Assembly: GCA_964460845.1 (NCBI GenBank)
Contig: CAYWRZ010000014.1
Span: forward strand, 1-64,000
Direction of reading: 5' to 3'
DNA: 64,000 bases
Origin: CAYWRZ01 sp964460845
GTDB taxonomy: Bacteria; Bacteroidota; Bacteroidia; Flavobacteriales_D; UBA2798
Shown here: positions 8,188 through 16,929 of the stretch, in pieces
Position numbering within the stretch: position 1 is the first letter of the stretch
Layout of the letters: the number at the start of each line of letters is the position of its first letter
The notes under the pieces: model-generated
What the model saw: only the letters and a program-made list of their open reading frames with translations
The model's database searches: none
What the model was told of the DNA's origin: nothing
Made by a program: the position numbers and the translations under genes

Positions 8188-11142
8188 TTATTCGGTTCTT
8201 TTTTCGGGGCTTTTCCGGCGGTTTTGACGCACACGGTAATAAACGGCCATCAAGGTGCCAAGGCACATCAGGACGCAACCCGCCCAAAGAATATTGATGT
8301 AAGGGAAACGAATGGCATGCATTACCACAAACTCACGGGTTTGTACGCCCAGCGTGATCTCGGTTTCGTCTTTGGCAAACAAGGGCGCTTCTCCTACTGC
8401 CGAACTCAAGGCGTGATCGTGACTGTGATCGTGCCCATCGTCGTGGCTATGCCCTTCATGGCTATGATCGTGCCCGTCGTCGTGGCTGTGACCATGCCCT
8501 TCGTGCGAATGCCCTGTTTCGGTTTTTTTGGGCGTAAGCTGATTGATAGTAATACGAATATCCAATTCAGGTATATCGGCCGGTATTTTGGTAAATTGCC
8601 CGTCTTCTTTAACGACAAACAGAGGATTCGCTGCAGTACCGAATTGCATCTGCGTATCCCACAGATCGAATGCCCGCAGATTTACGCTGGCGCCCAAATC
8701 GGAAGAGTCCAGGCCGTAGCTGGCTTTTAAGCTGTCAGGCAAAGGCGCTATTCCGTCGAGAATGATCAGAAATCCCGCCGTAGCGAGGGTGTCTCCTATC
8801 TTTCCGTTAAGCTGGAAAGGCGTGATGTATTCTTTATCCGACGAGAAGCTGCCTACATCGGCAAATTTAAGGTGGGTAAATACGTCGTAATTCCAAAAAT
8901 GCCGGGTGCCCGGTTCGGCCACGTTGCCCATGGTCTGGTTAAGCTGCACGAAAGGTTCCAACGAGAAAAGTTTGGCTCCCGGCTCTACCCGCAGCCAGGG
9001 TTTGGCCGCGAAATATTCGGTTTTCGAAGGGTTTTCTAACATTTCCCATTGCAAGGCATTGTCGGCTAATCTTTCGCCGGCGGTATGGGAATTCAGGCAG
9101 CGATATACATTGCCCTGGTATTTCACCAATTCTCCGGGATGATAAGTACGTGGCTGCTGTTCGAAATAATCAATTTGGTGATACAAATTAGGTCCTTCCT
9201 GCCGGAGGTTCGAAAAGACTACAAAATACTCGGCCATAGCGGTGGTATCGCCACGAAACAACTGAATATCTTTGCGGTTATCGAATTGCTGCCCCAGCAT
9301 ATCGAGCTTGTACCCTTTATAGTTTTGTGAAATAACCTGCTGTTTGTTCTGCGAAATCAATGCGCCGAGCAGGATAAGTCCGAAACCCACGTGTGCAATG
9401 GCCGATCCGGCATGGTTGAGCTTGCCTTTGAGAATGCGCAGCCAGTAGTCGAGGTTGGCCGTAATCGAGAAAAGGCAGGTGAAAAGCAGGATGTAGTACG
9501 CCAAATTATCAAGTCCCAGCGACCAGCCCCACACCAGCGAAAGCAGCAGACTAACGCCTACCGAAAGCGTAATTTTGCGGAGAAAATCTTTTACCGGCGT
9601 TTTCCGGTATTTCAGGAACTGTGTATAGGCCATTATCAGCGTGATGAGAATGGCGAAAGGTGTTTGCCAGTTGTTGTAAAATGCGTTTCGCGTTTCGGTT
9701 TCGACCAGGTTCATTTCCGTATCGAACAGCAGATTTATAACCGGTATCGAAGTGTTGAATGTGATTTGCAAGGCCGAAAGTGTCAATACGATCGAGGCGA
9801 TAAACATCCAAAATTCTCTCGACCACAGCTCTTCTTCTTTTTCCGCCTTCGGGAAATGGAGGAGGTAGTTGTTGATGAGGAACATCAGACTCAGGGTCAG
9901 TGCCACAAGAATGAGCAATCCGCGGAACGTAAGTACAAAACCTCCGTTTTGCCACAATACCTGATCGAGGTTGACAAGAAATCCGACCACCACCAGTACC
10001 AGTGTGAGGAGGCTGAAATTACGCTGTGCCTTACGGTTTATCAGCAGCAAAGTGAACGAAAGCCATACGAAGAACAGCAGGTAAGCCAGCAATTGCCCTA
10101 ACATCCCTTCGCCGGTAAAGGAGTGTACCGAGGTATCGCCCAGCACTCCGCTGCGGGTCAGGAAGGTAGAGTAGAGGATAAGGATAAAGCTGATGAGCGA
10201 AAGGAAAAAAGCGGCGTAAAGCGATTTCGGCTTACTGCGATTGGCCAGCATAAGGTGCGCGGCACCCACCAGTGTAATCCAGGGTACAAGCGAGGCGTTC
10301 TCTACCGGATCCCATGCCCAAAATCCGCCGAAGCTCAGCGATTCGTAGGCCCAGGCGCCTCCCATCAGAATACCGGTGCCCAATACGGTAATGGCGAAAA
10401 AGGTCCAGGGCAGCGCCGGTTTGATCCAGGCGGTATATTCTTTTTTCCAAAGTCCGGCTACGGCGTAGGCAAAGGGCACCAGCGTAGCGGCAAACCCAAG
10501 GAAAAGCGTGGGCGGATGGATAATCATCCAGTAGTTTTGCAGCAGCGGATTGAGTCCGCGCCCGTTGGCAAAACGGGGGTCGAGCTGGAGGTATTCGGGA
10601 ATTTTACCCCAAATGGTACCGAAGCCGAATGCGATTTCACGCTGCAACGCGAAAGGACTGGAACCCAATCGGTGATCGCCGATGTAAATACCGAGCAGCA
10701 TCGACACGAGGAAGACCTGTACCAGCGCAAACACGGTCATCACCGGGGCTTCCCATTTGCCCGAAGTGCGCATCACCAGCAGTCCTAATACCGAATGCCA
10801 AAAAATCCAAAGCATGAAGCTGCCTTCCTGTCCGCCCCAAAAACAAACCATGATGTAACGCATCGACATTTCGGCGCTGCTTTGGGCATACACATATTCG
10901 TACTCGAAGCGGTGGGTCACGAGCAGGTAAAACAGGGTAGCTATAAATACAAATGAAGAGAGTGCCGAAAGGATAAAGCCTGCACGTGCGGTTTTCTTCC
11001 AAATCTGTGTGGCTTCATCGTCGCGGCGCGCGGCCAAAAACCAGCATACGGTAGCTACTAATGCCGTTACAAAAGCGAGCGATACGCAAAAATGGCCTAT
11101 TCTGCCCGGAAGCAGTTGTTCGCCGATAAATCCAGTTTCCAT
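8188..11142 (-). CDS. ccmF: CcmF-type cytochrome c maturation protein with His-rich segment
   Basis: This large integral membrane haem-handling protein (984 residues) is needed to attach haem to apocytochrome c. The tryptophan-rich WWD motif is present as GGFWAWDPVENASLVPW, and many transmembrane helices fill the first two thirds. HIGFGLIL-type CcmF signatures occur around SAIAHVGFGLILLGALIS. An unusual region at about residues 876-911, encoded at about 8410-8515, is dominated by His, Asp, Gly and Ser in HSHEGHGHSHDDGHDHSH-like repeats. It is followed by a last transmembrane helix. It is the last gene of the ccmBCDEF run, and its start lies five bases after the ccmE stop. Confidence 0.9.
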   Translation of the reverse strand: METGFIGEQLLPGRIGHFCVSLAFVTALVATVCWFLAARRDDEATQIWKKTARAGFILSALSSFVFIATLFYLLVTHRFEYEYVYAQSSAEMSMRYIMVCFWGGQEGSFMLWIFWHSVLGLLVMRTSGKWEAPVMTVFALVQVFLVSMLLGIYIGDHRLGSSPFALQREIAFGFGTIWGKIPEYLQLDPRFANGRGLNPLLQNYWMIIHPPTLFLGFAATLVPFAYAVAGLWKKEYTAWIKPALPWTFFAITVLGTGILMGGAWAYESLSFGGFWAWDPVENASLVPWITLVGAAHLMLANRSKPKSLYAAFFLSLISFILILYSTFLTRSGVLGDTSVHSFTGEGMLGQLLAYLLFFVWLSFTLLLINRKAQRNFSLLTLVLVVVGFLVNLDQVLWQNGGFVLTFRGLLILVALTLSLMFLINNYLLHFPKAEKEEELWSREFWMFIASIVLTLSALQITFNTSIPVINLLFDTEMNLVETETRNAFYNNWQTPFAILITLIMAYTQFLKYRKTPVKDFLRKITLSVGVSLLLSLVWGWSLGLDNLAYYILLFTCLFSITANLDYWLRILKGKLNHAGSAIAHVGFGLILLGALISQNKQQVISQNYKGYKLDMLGQQFDNRKDIQLFRGDTTAMAEYFVVFSNLRQEGPNLYHQIDYFEQQPRTYHPGELVKYQGNVYRCLNSHTAGERLADNALQWEMLENPSKTEYFAAKPWLRVEPGAKLFSLEPFVQLNQTMGNVAEPGTRHFWNYDVFTHLKFADVGSFSSDKEYITPFQLNGKIGDTLATAGFLIILDGIAPLPDSLKASYGLDSSDLGASVNLRAFDLWDTQMQFGTAANPLFVVKEDGQFTKIPADIPELDIRITINQLTPKKTETGHSHEGHGHSHDDGHDHSHEGHSHDDGHDHSHDHALSSAVGEAPLFAKDETEITLGVQTREFVVMHAIRFPYINILWAGCVLMCLGTLMAVYYRVRQNRRKSPEKRTE

Positions 11143-11147
11143 GCTTC

Positions 11148-11525
11148 CTAAGGGTTCTTCGTGTTGCCCACGTCGTTATACTTGGAAGGACATTTCAGGG
11201 AAATTTCGGAAGCGAAAAATACGTCGCCTTCGGCCGTCCCGGTGAGCACAATGCTTTCCGAACGTTCAAAATCCCTGGGCTTGGGCTGGTTGTACACCAC
11301 TTTTTTCACCACATCGTTTTTGTCTTTGATGTAAAACGTGCAGCTCAGCGGTTCGGAAATGATTTCGCGGCTGTGATCCAGCCAGCCTACCACGGTGTAT
11401 TTTTGGCCGGGCTTTTCGAAGGCTTGTGTGAAATTGGCGTAGGTGCTTGAGCCTGCTACCGAGGTAAGAATCACTCCGATAGCTACCGCAATCACCAACA
11501 AGGCAATAAGGTGGGTCTTTTTCAT
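11148..11525 (-). CDS. ccmE: Haem chaperone CcmE, cysteine (CxxxY) type
   Basis: CcmE is a periplasmic membrane-anchored protein that carries haem covalently from CcmC to CcmF. The protein is 125 residues with one N-terminal transmembrane helix (about 5-24) and an OB-fold-like beta domain (YTVVGWLDHS, CTFYIKDKN, IVLTGTAEGDVFFASEI). The haem-binding motif is CPSKY with C112 and Y116, the CxxxY form known from some other bacteria and archaea, instead of the proteobacterial HxxxY. The start overlaps the ccmD-like stop (ATGA). Confidence 0.88.
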   Translation of the reverse strand: MKKTHLIALLVIAVAIGVILTSVAGSSTYANFTQAFEKPGQKYTVVGWLDHSREIISEPLSCTFYIKDKNDVVKKVVYNQPKPRDFERSESIVLTGTAEGDVFFASEISLKCPSKYNDVGNTKNP

Positions 11526-11737
11526 TCTGATTTATCTTTCCATTCTTTTTCAATACGCTTTAATCGCCGGTCGATCAGGAACAGATAAATTACAATGCCG
11601 ATAAACACCAGGGCTACTACCCCGATTACGACATTCATTTTGCCAGCGGCATGCATGGAATCGTCCAAACTGCCTGCCTGTGCCGCAGAGAAGCACAGAA
11701 AAAAACAAAGGCTGAGCAGGTATTTCATACTGTTCAT
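11522..11737 (-). CDS. CcmD-like small membrane protein
   Basis: This 71-residue protein has an N-terminal hydrophobic stretch that resembles a signal peptide (LLSLCFFLCFSAAQAG). A single transmembrane helix (MNVVIGVVALVFIGIVIYLF) is followed by the charged tail DRRLKRIEKEWKD. Size, topology and position between ccmC and ccmE match CcmD, which releases holo-CcmE from CcmC; sequence identity is not decisive. The start at 11737 was chosen because it forms an ATGA overlap with the ccmC stop, and the stop likewise overlaps the ccmE start. Confidence 0.7.
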   Translation of the reverse strand: MNSMKYLLSLCFFLCFSAAQAGSLDDSMHAAGKMNVVIGVVALVFIGIVIYLFLIDRRLKRIEKEWKDKSE

Positions 11738-12759
11738 GCGAGTTCGGTTTTGCGGCGCAGCTTTTCCAGCCTTATCCGCAGGTTGAGTATCCAAAGCGAA
11801 AGCCCCATCCAGCCGATAACGGCAGGGTAGAACACTTTACGCAAATTGCTGTCGAGGTCGTACTGACTGAAGGCCGGATTACCGCCGCTGCCAGGGTGCA
11901 ACGACTCGGTCATTCGCGGCAGGATAAGCAGCATCACGATCAGAATGACAAAAGCAAAAATATTATACACGGCAGCCACACGTGCCTGATTCTGCTCTTC
12001 TTGAATAGAGCCACGCAATACGAGATAGGCGAGATAGACCAGGGTAGTGACGGCGGCACCGTTGAGCTTGGTATCGTCGACCCACCAATGCATCCAGGTA
12101 AAACGCGCCCAAAGCGAACCGGTAAGCAGCCCCAAAATACCGAACAGCAGCCCTACATTGACCGCCTGCCGCGCAATCAGATCATGCACAGGATTAAAGC
12201 CCGAAAGGTAACGAATGCTGTAAATGACCGAAATAAGCAGAATCAGCATCATGGTAAACCACATCGGCACGTGAAACATGAGGTTGCGGATAGTTTCGTT
12301 CAGTATTTCGCGGTTGGGAAATGTAAAACCGGTAGCCGTATTGGCGTAAGTATAAGTCTTTTCTGCACAGGCATCGGGTTGGAAAGTACCTTTTGCCGCA
12401 TTTTCCACACGGAAAGCATTGGCTAAAAAAAGAATACGACCCTGATAGGACACGTAAAGATGGAGGAAAGAAAGGGGCAGACTGTCGGGCACTTCGATCT
12501 GCAATTCAAGCGTTTGCCCGCCGGTAGGTGTAACGGTAGTCACACAAAAACGGCTGGTATCGCTTTCCAGCCAAACGTGCGGCGCTTCGGCGCTTGAAAA
12601 ATCGGTGTTATAGCCGTAAACGCTAAGCGGCTCGTTGAGGCCGGTACGGAGCGTTTCACGTTCTACCCCGCTGATACCCGGTGCCAACGGAGTGGAAAGG
12701 CTAACTACAACCACGTAAAGCAGCAGGATTACCGAGGCATATTTCCACCAGTCTTTCAT
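11734..12759 (-). CDS. ccmC: Haem exporter/handling protein CcmC
   Basis: This 341-residue membrane protein of the CcsA/CcmC family delivers haem to CcmE. NETIRNLMFHVPMWFTMMLI carries a conserved haem-ligand histidine. The WWD segment appears as GSLWARFTWMHWWVDD, and the C-terminal helices follow. An extra periplasmic insertion (about residues 35-150) sits between the first helix and the NETIRN motif and is beta-rich (LELQIEVPDSLPLSFLHLYV). The ATG at 12759 is preferred over a TTG at 12813, because family members begin with a WWK-type segment. It directly follows ccmB. Confidence 0.88.
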   Translation of the reverse strand: MKDWWKYASVILLLYVVVVSLSTPLAPGISGVERETLRTGLNEPLSVYGYNTDFSSAEAPHVWLESDTSRFCVTTVTPTGGQTLELQIEVPDSLPLSFLHLYVSYQGRILFLANAFRVENAAKGTFQPDACAEKTYTYANTATGFTFPNREILNETIRNLMFHVPMWFTMMLILLISVIYSIRYLSGFNPVHDLIARQAVNVGLLFGILGLLTGSLWARFTWMHWWVDDTKLNGAAVTTLVYLAYLVLRGSIQEEQNQARVAAVYNIFAFVILIVMLLILPRMTESLHPGSGGNPAFSQYDLDSNLRKVFYPAVIGWMGLSLWILNLRIRLEKLRRKTELA

Positions 12760-12800
12760 ACGTCCGGAACGCTTTCTGTACGGAGAGAACAGCTCGCCGT

Positions 12801-13469
12801 TTATTCGCGCCAAAGGTAAGGAAATAATATGTATGAGAGTGCGCCGACCAACACATTTATACCCGCCAGCAGCATCATCGGAGTAAGGGCAAAAGACCAG
12901 GGCAGACCGCGTAAGGCAATGCCCGAAAACTCAATAAGCGTGATAAGCAGCGGAATGACCAGCGGAAAGCCGAGTATAGCCATAATACCGAGGTTGTTGC
13001 CGCTTTTGGAAGCAATGGCCGCTACCAACGTAAAAATACCCGAAAAACCTGTGCAACCCAGTAGCAAAGCCGTAAGGTACATCGATAAAGTAGCGCCTTT
13101 GAGCGGTTCCTGCCCGATAAAAAGGCTGTAAAACAGGAAGGTAACCAGGGCTACGACCGCCATCAGCAAAGTGTTGTAAAACAGCTTGGCTAAAATGACA
13201 GCCCCGGGCGAGGCCAGCGTGTAAAGGTAAAGCAGCTTGCCACGGGTTTCTTGCACAAAACTCTTCGACACCGCATTCAGCGCCGAAAACAACATAATGA
13301 TCCAAAACAGCGTATTCCATACCGCCGGATCGCTCAGTTGCCTGAAAGAAAGATAACAGACAAAAATAGTAGCCACTACATACAGCAAAATGCTGCTCAG
13401 CGCATACCGGTGGCGAATTTCCTGCCGGAGCTCTTTGCGCATAAGCCAAATAATTTCGCGTGCCTGCAT
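12801..13469 (-). CDS. ccmB: Haem exporter membrane subunit CcmB
   Basis: This is a 222-residue ABC-type membrane component of cytochrome c maturation with six predicted transmembrane helices. Family signatures include the amphipathic start IIWLMRKELRQEIRHRYALS, FWIIMLFSALNAVSKSFVQE and KLLYLYTLASPGAVILAK. The ATG at 13469 was chosen over an upstream GTG at 13544, because the intervening 25 residues are not family-like. It is the first gene of the ccm run. The ATPase partner CcmA is not encoded anywhere in this window. Confidence 0.88.
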   Translation of the reverse strand: MQAREIIWLMRKELRQEIRHRYALSSILLYVVATIFVCYLSFRQLSDPAVWNTLFWIIMLFSALNAVSKSFVQETRGKLLYLYTLASPGAVILAKLFYNTLLMAVVALVTFLFYSLFIGQEPLKGATLSMYLTALLLGCTGFSGIFTLVAAIASKSGNNLGIMAILGFPLVIPLLITLIEFSGIALRGLPWSFALTPMMLLAGINVLVGALSYILFPYLWRE

Positions 13470-13554
13470 GGCGACAAAGGTAGAAAAGACTGTACGCGGT
13501 AAGCTAAAATTGGCGTATTTTTGTGTCAAATTGTACTGAAACACTATAATTACT

Positions 13555-14151
13555 ATGTTTAATCCGGCACTATTCTTTTCGGGCTTTTTGGCTTTCTGCG
13601 CATTTCAATCCTGTACCGGCGCAAAGGCGGGCGAACCGGAGTCGGGTGCCATACCCACGAATACCTCTTCTATGAAAACGATCTATGATTTTAAAGTGAC
13701 CGATATAGACGGCCACACTTTTGATTTTGCAAGCCTTAAAGGCAAAAAAATAATGGTGGTCAACACCGCCAGCGAATGCGGACTTACCCCCCAATACGAA
13801 CAGCTCGAAGCACTCTATAAAGAATACGGCGGCGAAAAATTCGTCATTGTAGGCTTCCCTGCGAATAATTTCGGCGGACAAGAGCCCGGTTCGGAAGACC
13901 AAATCAAGGCTTTCTGCACCCGTAACTACGGCGTTACTTTCCCGATGATGGCCAAAATTTCGGTAAAAGGGAAAGATCAGGCACCTATTTATACCTGGCT
14001 TACTCAAAAATCAGAAAACGGTGTCGAAGACGTGGAGGTACAATGGAATTTTCAGAAATTCCTGATCGACGAGCAGGGGAATTATGTCAAAACGGTTTCG
14101 CCCCGTACCGAACCCCTCGACGAGGAAATTGTGAGCTGGATCAAAGGCTGA
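13555..14151 (+). CDS. Glutathione-peroxidase-family peroxidase, probable lipoprotein
   Basis: This is a thiol peroxidase of the GPx family, 198 residues. The peroxidatic cysteine is C75 in NTASECGLTPQYEQLEAL. The conserved Gln is Q109 in GFPANNFGGQEPGSED, and the Trp/Asn site is in VQWNFQKFLID. The N-terminal hydrophobic stretch ends in AFQSCTG, which suggests a lipoprotein or secreted form. GPx enzymes of this cysteine type usually use thioredoxin rather than glutathione. It precedes bshB1 by 39 bp, so a shared role in thiol redox defence is likely. Confidence 0.88.
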   Translation: MFNPALFFSGFLAFCAFQSCTGAKAGEPESGAIPTNTSSMKTIYDFKVTDIDGHTFDFASLKGKKIMVVNTASECGLTPQYEQLEALYKEYGGEKFVIVGFPANNFGGQEPGSEDQIKAFCTRNYGVTFPMMAKISVKGKDQAPIYTWLTQKSENGVEDVEVQWNFQKFLIDEQGNYVKTVSPRTEPLDEEIVSWIKG

Positions 14152-14190
14152 TTCCGTGAATCTCCTACTTTTACGCTCAAATTTTAGGCT

Positions 14191-14907
14191 ATGAAACTTG
14201 ACGTGCTGGCTTTCGGTGCGCATCCCGACGATGTCGAAATTTCGGCATCGGGAACGCTGCTCGTTCATGCCGCCGCCGGTAAACGCACCGGGGTGGTCGA
14301 TTTGACAAGAGGCGAGCTGGGTACCCGCGGAAGCGCCGAATTGCGTGATCGCGAAGCCGAAAAAGCATCTGCCATTCTCGGACTCTCGGTGCGCGTCAAC
14401 CTGAGGCTGCCCGACGGATTTTTTACCTGCGATCGCGATTCTCTGCAAAAAGTAATCGAGCAAATTCGCCGTTTTCGCCCCGAAATAGTGCTCTGTAATT
14501 CGGTCGAAGATCGCCATCCCGATCACGGTCGCGCTTCGAAGCTGGTTTCTGATGCCTGCTTTTACGCCGGTTTGCCCAAAGTGGAAAGTGAGTGGGACGG
14601 TAACACACAGGAAGCCTGGCGTCCGAAAACGGTGTATCACTACATTCAGGATAGGCCGCTCAAGCCCGATCTGATCGTCGATATTACCGGTTTTTTGGAT
14701 AAAAAAATGGACTCGATACTGGCCTATTCTTCCCAGTTTTACAGCCTTGGATCCGAAGGACCGCAGACCCCCATTTCCACCCCTGAGTTTCTCGAATTTA
14801 TCAAAGCCAGGGCCGTGCAGCTAGGTCGCACGATCAACACCCTTCACGGCGAAGGCTTCACGGTCGAAAGAGCGCCCGGGGTAAAATCCCTGTTTGAATT
14901 GTATTAA
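14191..14907 (+). CDS. bshB1: Bacillithiol biosynthesis deacetylase BshB1
   Basis: This zinc-dependent enzyme removes the acetyl group from GlcNAc-malate in bacillithiol synthesis. The 238 residues include the zinc/active-site motif AHPDDVEIS (about 10-18), DLTRGELGTRGSAELRDREA, the second metal region EDRHPDHGRAS and the C-terminal GEGFTVERAPGVKSLFELY tail typical of BshB1 in Bacteroidota. Its presence predicts bacillithiol as the low-molecular-weight thiol of this organism, which fits the adjacent peroxidase. Confidence 0.93.
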   Translation: MKLDVLAFGAHPDDVEISASGTLLVHAAAGKRTGVVDLTRGELGTRGSAELRDREAEKASAILGLSVRVNLRLPDGFFTCDRDSLQKVIEQIRRFRPEIVLCNSVEDRHPDHGRASKLVSDACFYAGLPKVESEWDGNTQEAWRPKTVYHYIQDRPLKPDLIVDITGFLDKKMDSILAYSSQFYSLGSEGPQTPISTPEFLEFIKARAVQLGRTINTLHGEGFTVERAPGVKSLFELY

Positions 14908-14916
14908 GCGAGTGTG

Positions 14917-15483
14917 CTACTCTTGTGCTTCCTGCGGCAGCGAACGCAGGTATTCGGGTAAGGGGGTATCGCCCACATACACTTCACGCAGCAGGCTTTT
15001 CCCATTTTTTATCACCACTTCGGCCACAAAAGGAAGACTTTCATTCTCGGCCAGCTCGGCATATTTTTCTTCCGCCACGGGGGCCAGCTCTTCGTTGAGG
15101 TAATACCGTTCGAAAGGAATCTCCACACGCACTTCAGAGTTGTACGTGGAACGCACCTGCGTTTCAAAATAAGCTTTTCCTTCAGGTATAGTCGTACTTA
15201 CCGAAGCAAGATAGGCGTATCCCGAGTCGCTTTCTACACTGACATATACCGTGGAACCGCGCCGAAACCCCTGAGTTCCATCAACTTTAATCCAGTTGTC
15301 GAAATCGAGCCGAACGTAACGTCCCCGCATCATGTCCCAGGGATCGATGGGGCGTATCCGGAAACGATAGACCGATTCGGTCTCGTTGCGCAGGCTTTGG
15401 TTTTGCCAAATCAGGAAAACCGGGGCGGCGAGTATAAAAAGAAATACGGCGCCCAGCAGGTACAGTTTACGTGCCTGGTTCAT
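14917..15483 (-). CDS. GDYXXLXY-type membrane-anchored protein
   Basis: This 188-residue protein has one N-terminal transmembrane helix (about 7-26) and an extracytoplasmic domain. It contains RIRPIDPWDMMRGRYVRLDF, which is the GDYxxLxY family signature in a GRYVRLDF form. Members of this family are regularly encoded next to DUF2157 membrane proteins, exactly as here. The start overlaps the stop of the upstream DUF2157 gene. Its biochemical function is unknown. Confidence 0.82.
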   Translation of the reverse strand: MNQARKLYLLGAVFLFILAAPVFLIWQNQSLRNETESVYRFRIRPIDPWDMMRGRYVRLDFDNWIKVDGTQGFRRGSTVYVSVESDSGYAYLASVSTTIPEGKAYFETQVRSTYNSEVRVEIPFERYYLNEELAPVAEEKYAELAENESLPFVAEVVIKNGKSLLREVYVGDTPLPEYLRSLPQEAQE

Positions 15484-16736
15484 AGTTTAGCGCGTTTGGA
15501 ATAAATGTAATTAAAGAGAAACACCAGTGCTCCGATGCCGATGTAAATCAATCCTTTCAGGTAAAAGCTTATCGTGCTGTCGAAATAACGTACGGCCAGC
15601 GTGGCGGTAAGCACGGCAATGCCCCAGCCTATTACACCGGGTAGCTGCTGCTTTGTACCCTGATAGACAAACCAGCCTCCCCAGCTCAGCAGGTACACAT
15701 TGAGTAAAATGCGGCCGCTGTGGTACCATTCTTCGCGGGCCATTACCAATGCCACAAATACGATAAAAGGCAGCAGGTATTGAAGATAATTGATGACTTT
15801 TCCCTGACGGTATTCACGCATGTAAAACCAGATAATCAGCACCAACACTACCACGCAAAAAATCAGGCTGAGGCTGGAACCGGCTTCGGCATCTTCCATA
15901 TAGCGCGGTGTGCTTTTCTGATAGCTGTCGATATATAATGCGCTCTGTAAGGCTCCTTTTGCCGAAAGACCCAAGGTATAAAGCAGTGTTCCGGCCAGGG
16001 CTGTGGTTTGGAAAGGACGTTTCCACCAATGGGTTTCGCCCCCGTAAAAATGTTTACCGGCAGCGTAGAGCAGGGTAAGCAGCAAGGCAATGCTCATGAT
16101 ATGGTGCGTACCCGTAGCCTGAAAGCCGCCGAACCAAAGGCAGAGTGCAATGGTCCAACCCAACACTATGCTGCGTAGCCCGATTTGCCCGGGTCGGCTT
16201 ACTTTGATGAAATGCGGAATCGCGATAGCCAGCAGCGCCCAGTAATAAAGAATTTCGTTGTCGAACAGAAACCTGAGTCTGGACAGGCCCTGAACACTTT
16301 CGAAGGCCACCATCATCGCCCATACGGTAATCCCGATTACATACAATACCGCTGTGCAGGTCGAATGGGCAATATACACGAGTGGAACCGAAAACAGCAT
16401 CCACACAAAAAGATAGTCTTTGAAGCTGCCACTTGTATGGTATAGCTGTGTAATCAACGCCAGGCTCGAACCCAGCATCAGTAGTAGAAATGCAGCGCTG
16501 CATTCCATCCATACTTTCGAATCCTTTTTCTTCAAAAAAGCATAGCTGAATACCGCCAGACCCAACAATACCGGGAACATACCCAGCACCATCCGCAGTC
16601 CATGCGGAAATTGATCCCAGTTGTGTCCGAAAATAGCGATGATTCCGCCGCTGAGCGATAATACAGCCAGCAGGCCACAGGCAATAAGCACCAGCTCGGG
16701 AGCTACGCGCTGTTTGTGAGGAATAGAATAGGACAT
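15480..16736 (-). CDS. DUF2157-type polytopic membrane protein
   Basis: The 418 residues include about ten or more predicted transmembrane helices. The N-terminal part matches the DUF2157 pattern GGIIAIFGHNWDQFPHGLRM followed by SAAFLLLMLGSSLALITQLY. The C-terminal part is also hydrophobic and ends in FLFNYIYSKRAKL. It forms a translationally coupled pair with the GDYXXLXY protein. No enzyme function can be assigned. Confidence 0.8.
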   Translation of the reverse strand: MSYSIPHKQRVAPELVLIACGLLAVLSLSGGIIAIFGHNWDQFPHGLRMVLGMFPVLLGLAVFSYAFLKKKDSKVWMECSAAFLLLMLGSSLALITQLYHTSGSFKDYLFVWMLFSVPLVYIAHSTCTAVLYVIGITVWAMMVAFESVQGLSRLRFLFDNEILYYWALLAIAIPHFIKVSRPGQIGLRSIVLGWTIALCLWFGGFQATGTHHIMSIALLLTLLYAAGKHFYGGETHWWKRPFQTTALAGTLLYTLGLSAKGALQSALYIDSYQKSTPRYMEDAEAGSSLSLIFCVVVLVLIIWFYMREYRQGKVINYLQYLLPFIVFVALVMAREEWYHSGRILLNVYLLSWGGWFVYQGTKQQLPGVIGWGIAVLTATLAVRYFDSTISFYLKGLIYIGIGALVFLFNYIYSKRAKL

Positions 16737-16814
16737 ACGATGGTATTTTTATCCAATATACAATAAAATTTAATCGGTGTTTTTATTTAAATTAGGGTTT
16801 TAGGTGTTTGTAGT

Positions 16815-16847
16815 AAAATCAGATTGAGTATATAATTATCTGATTTT
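16815..16847. promoter_or_regulatory. Perfect 10 bp inverted repeat before the RiPP precursor
   Basis: AAAATCAGAT (16815-16824) and ATCTGATTTT (16838-16847) are perfect inverted arms around a 13-base AT-rich spacer, in the 193 bp gap between the divergent DUF2157 gene and the small precursor gene. No poly-T tail follows on the plus strand that would clearly make it a terminator. An operator for a dimeric regulator is a reasonable alternative. Confidence 0.5.
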
Positions 16848-16929
16848 GAATTTCAAATAAGGCATTCTTGGCCTTTCACGGACATGAATTATCGCGGATT
16901 TTATTGACTAATCCTTTATTTATTTCAGT

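Noticed and set aside
8410..8515. Short repeats in ccmF as a separate satellite
   Set aside because: The repetition is explained by His/Asp codons of a His-rich protein segment in frame.
9391..10101. 236-residue plus-strand frame opposite ccmF
   Set aside because: Antisense to conserved transmembrane segments of ccmF; Gln/Arg-rich composition typical of a shadow.
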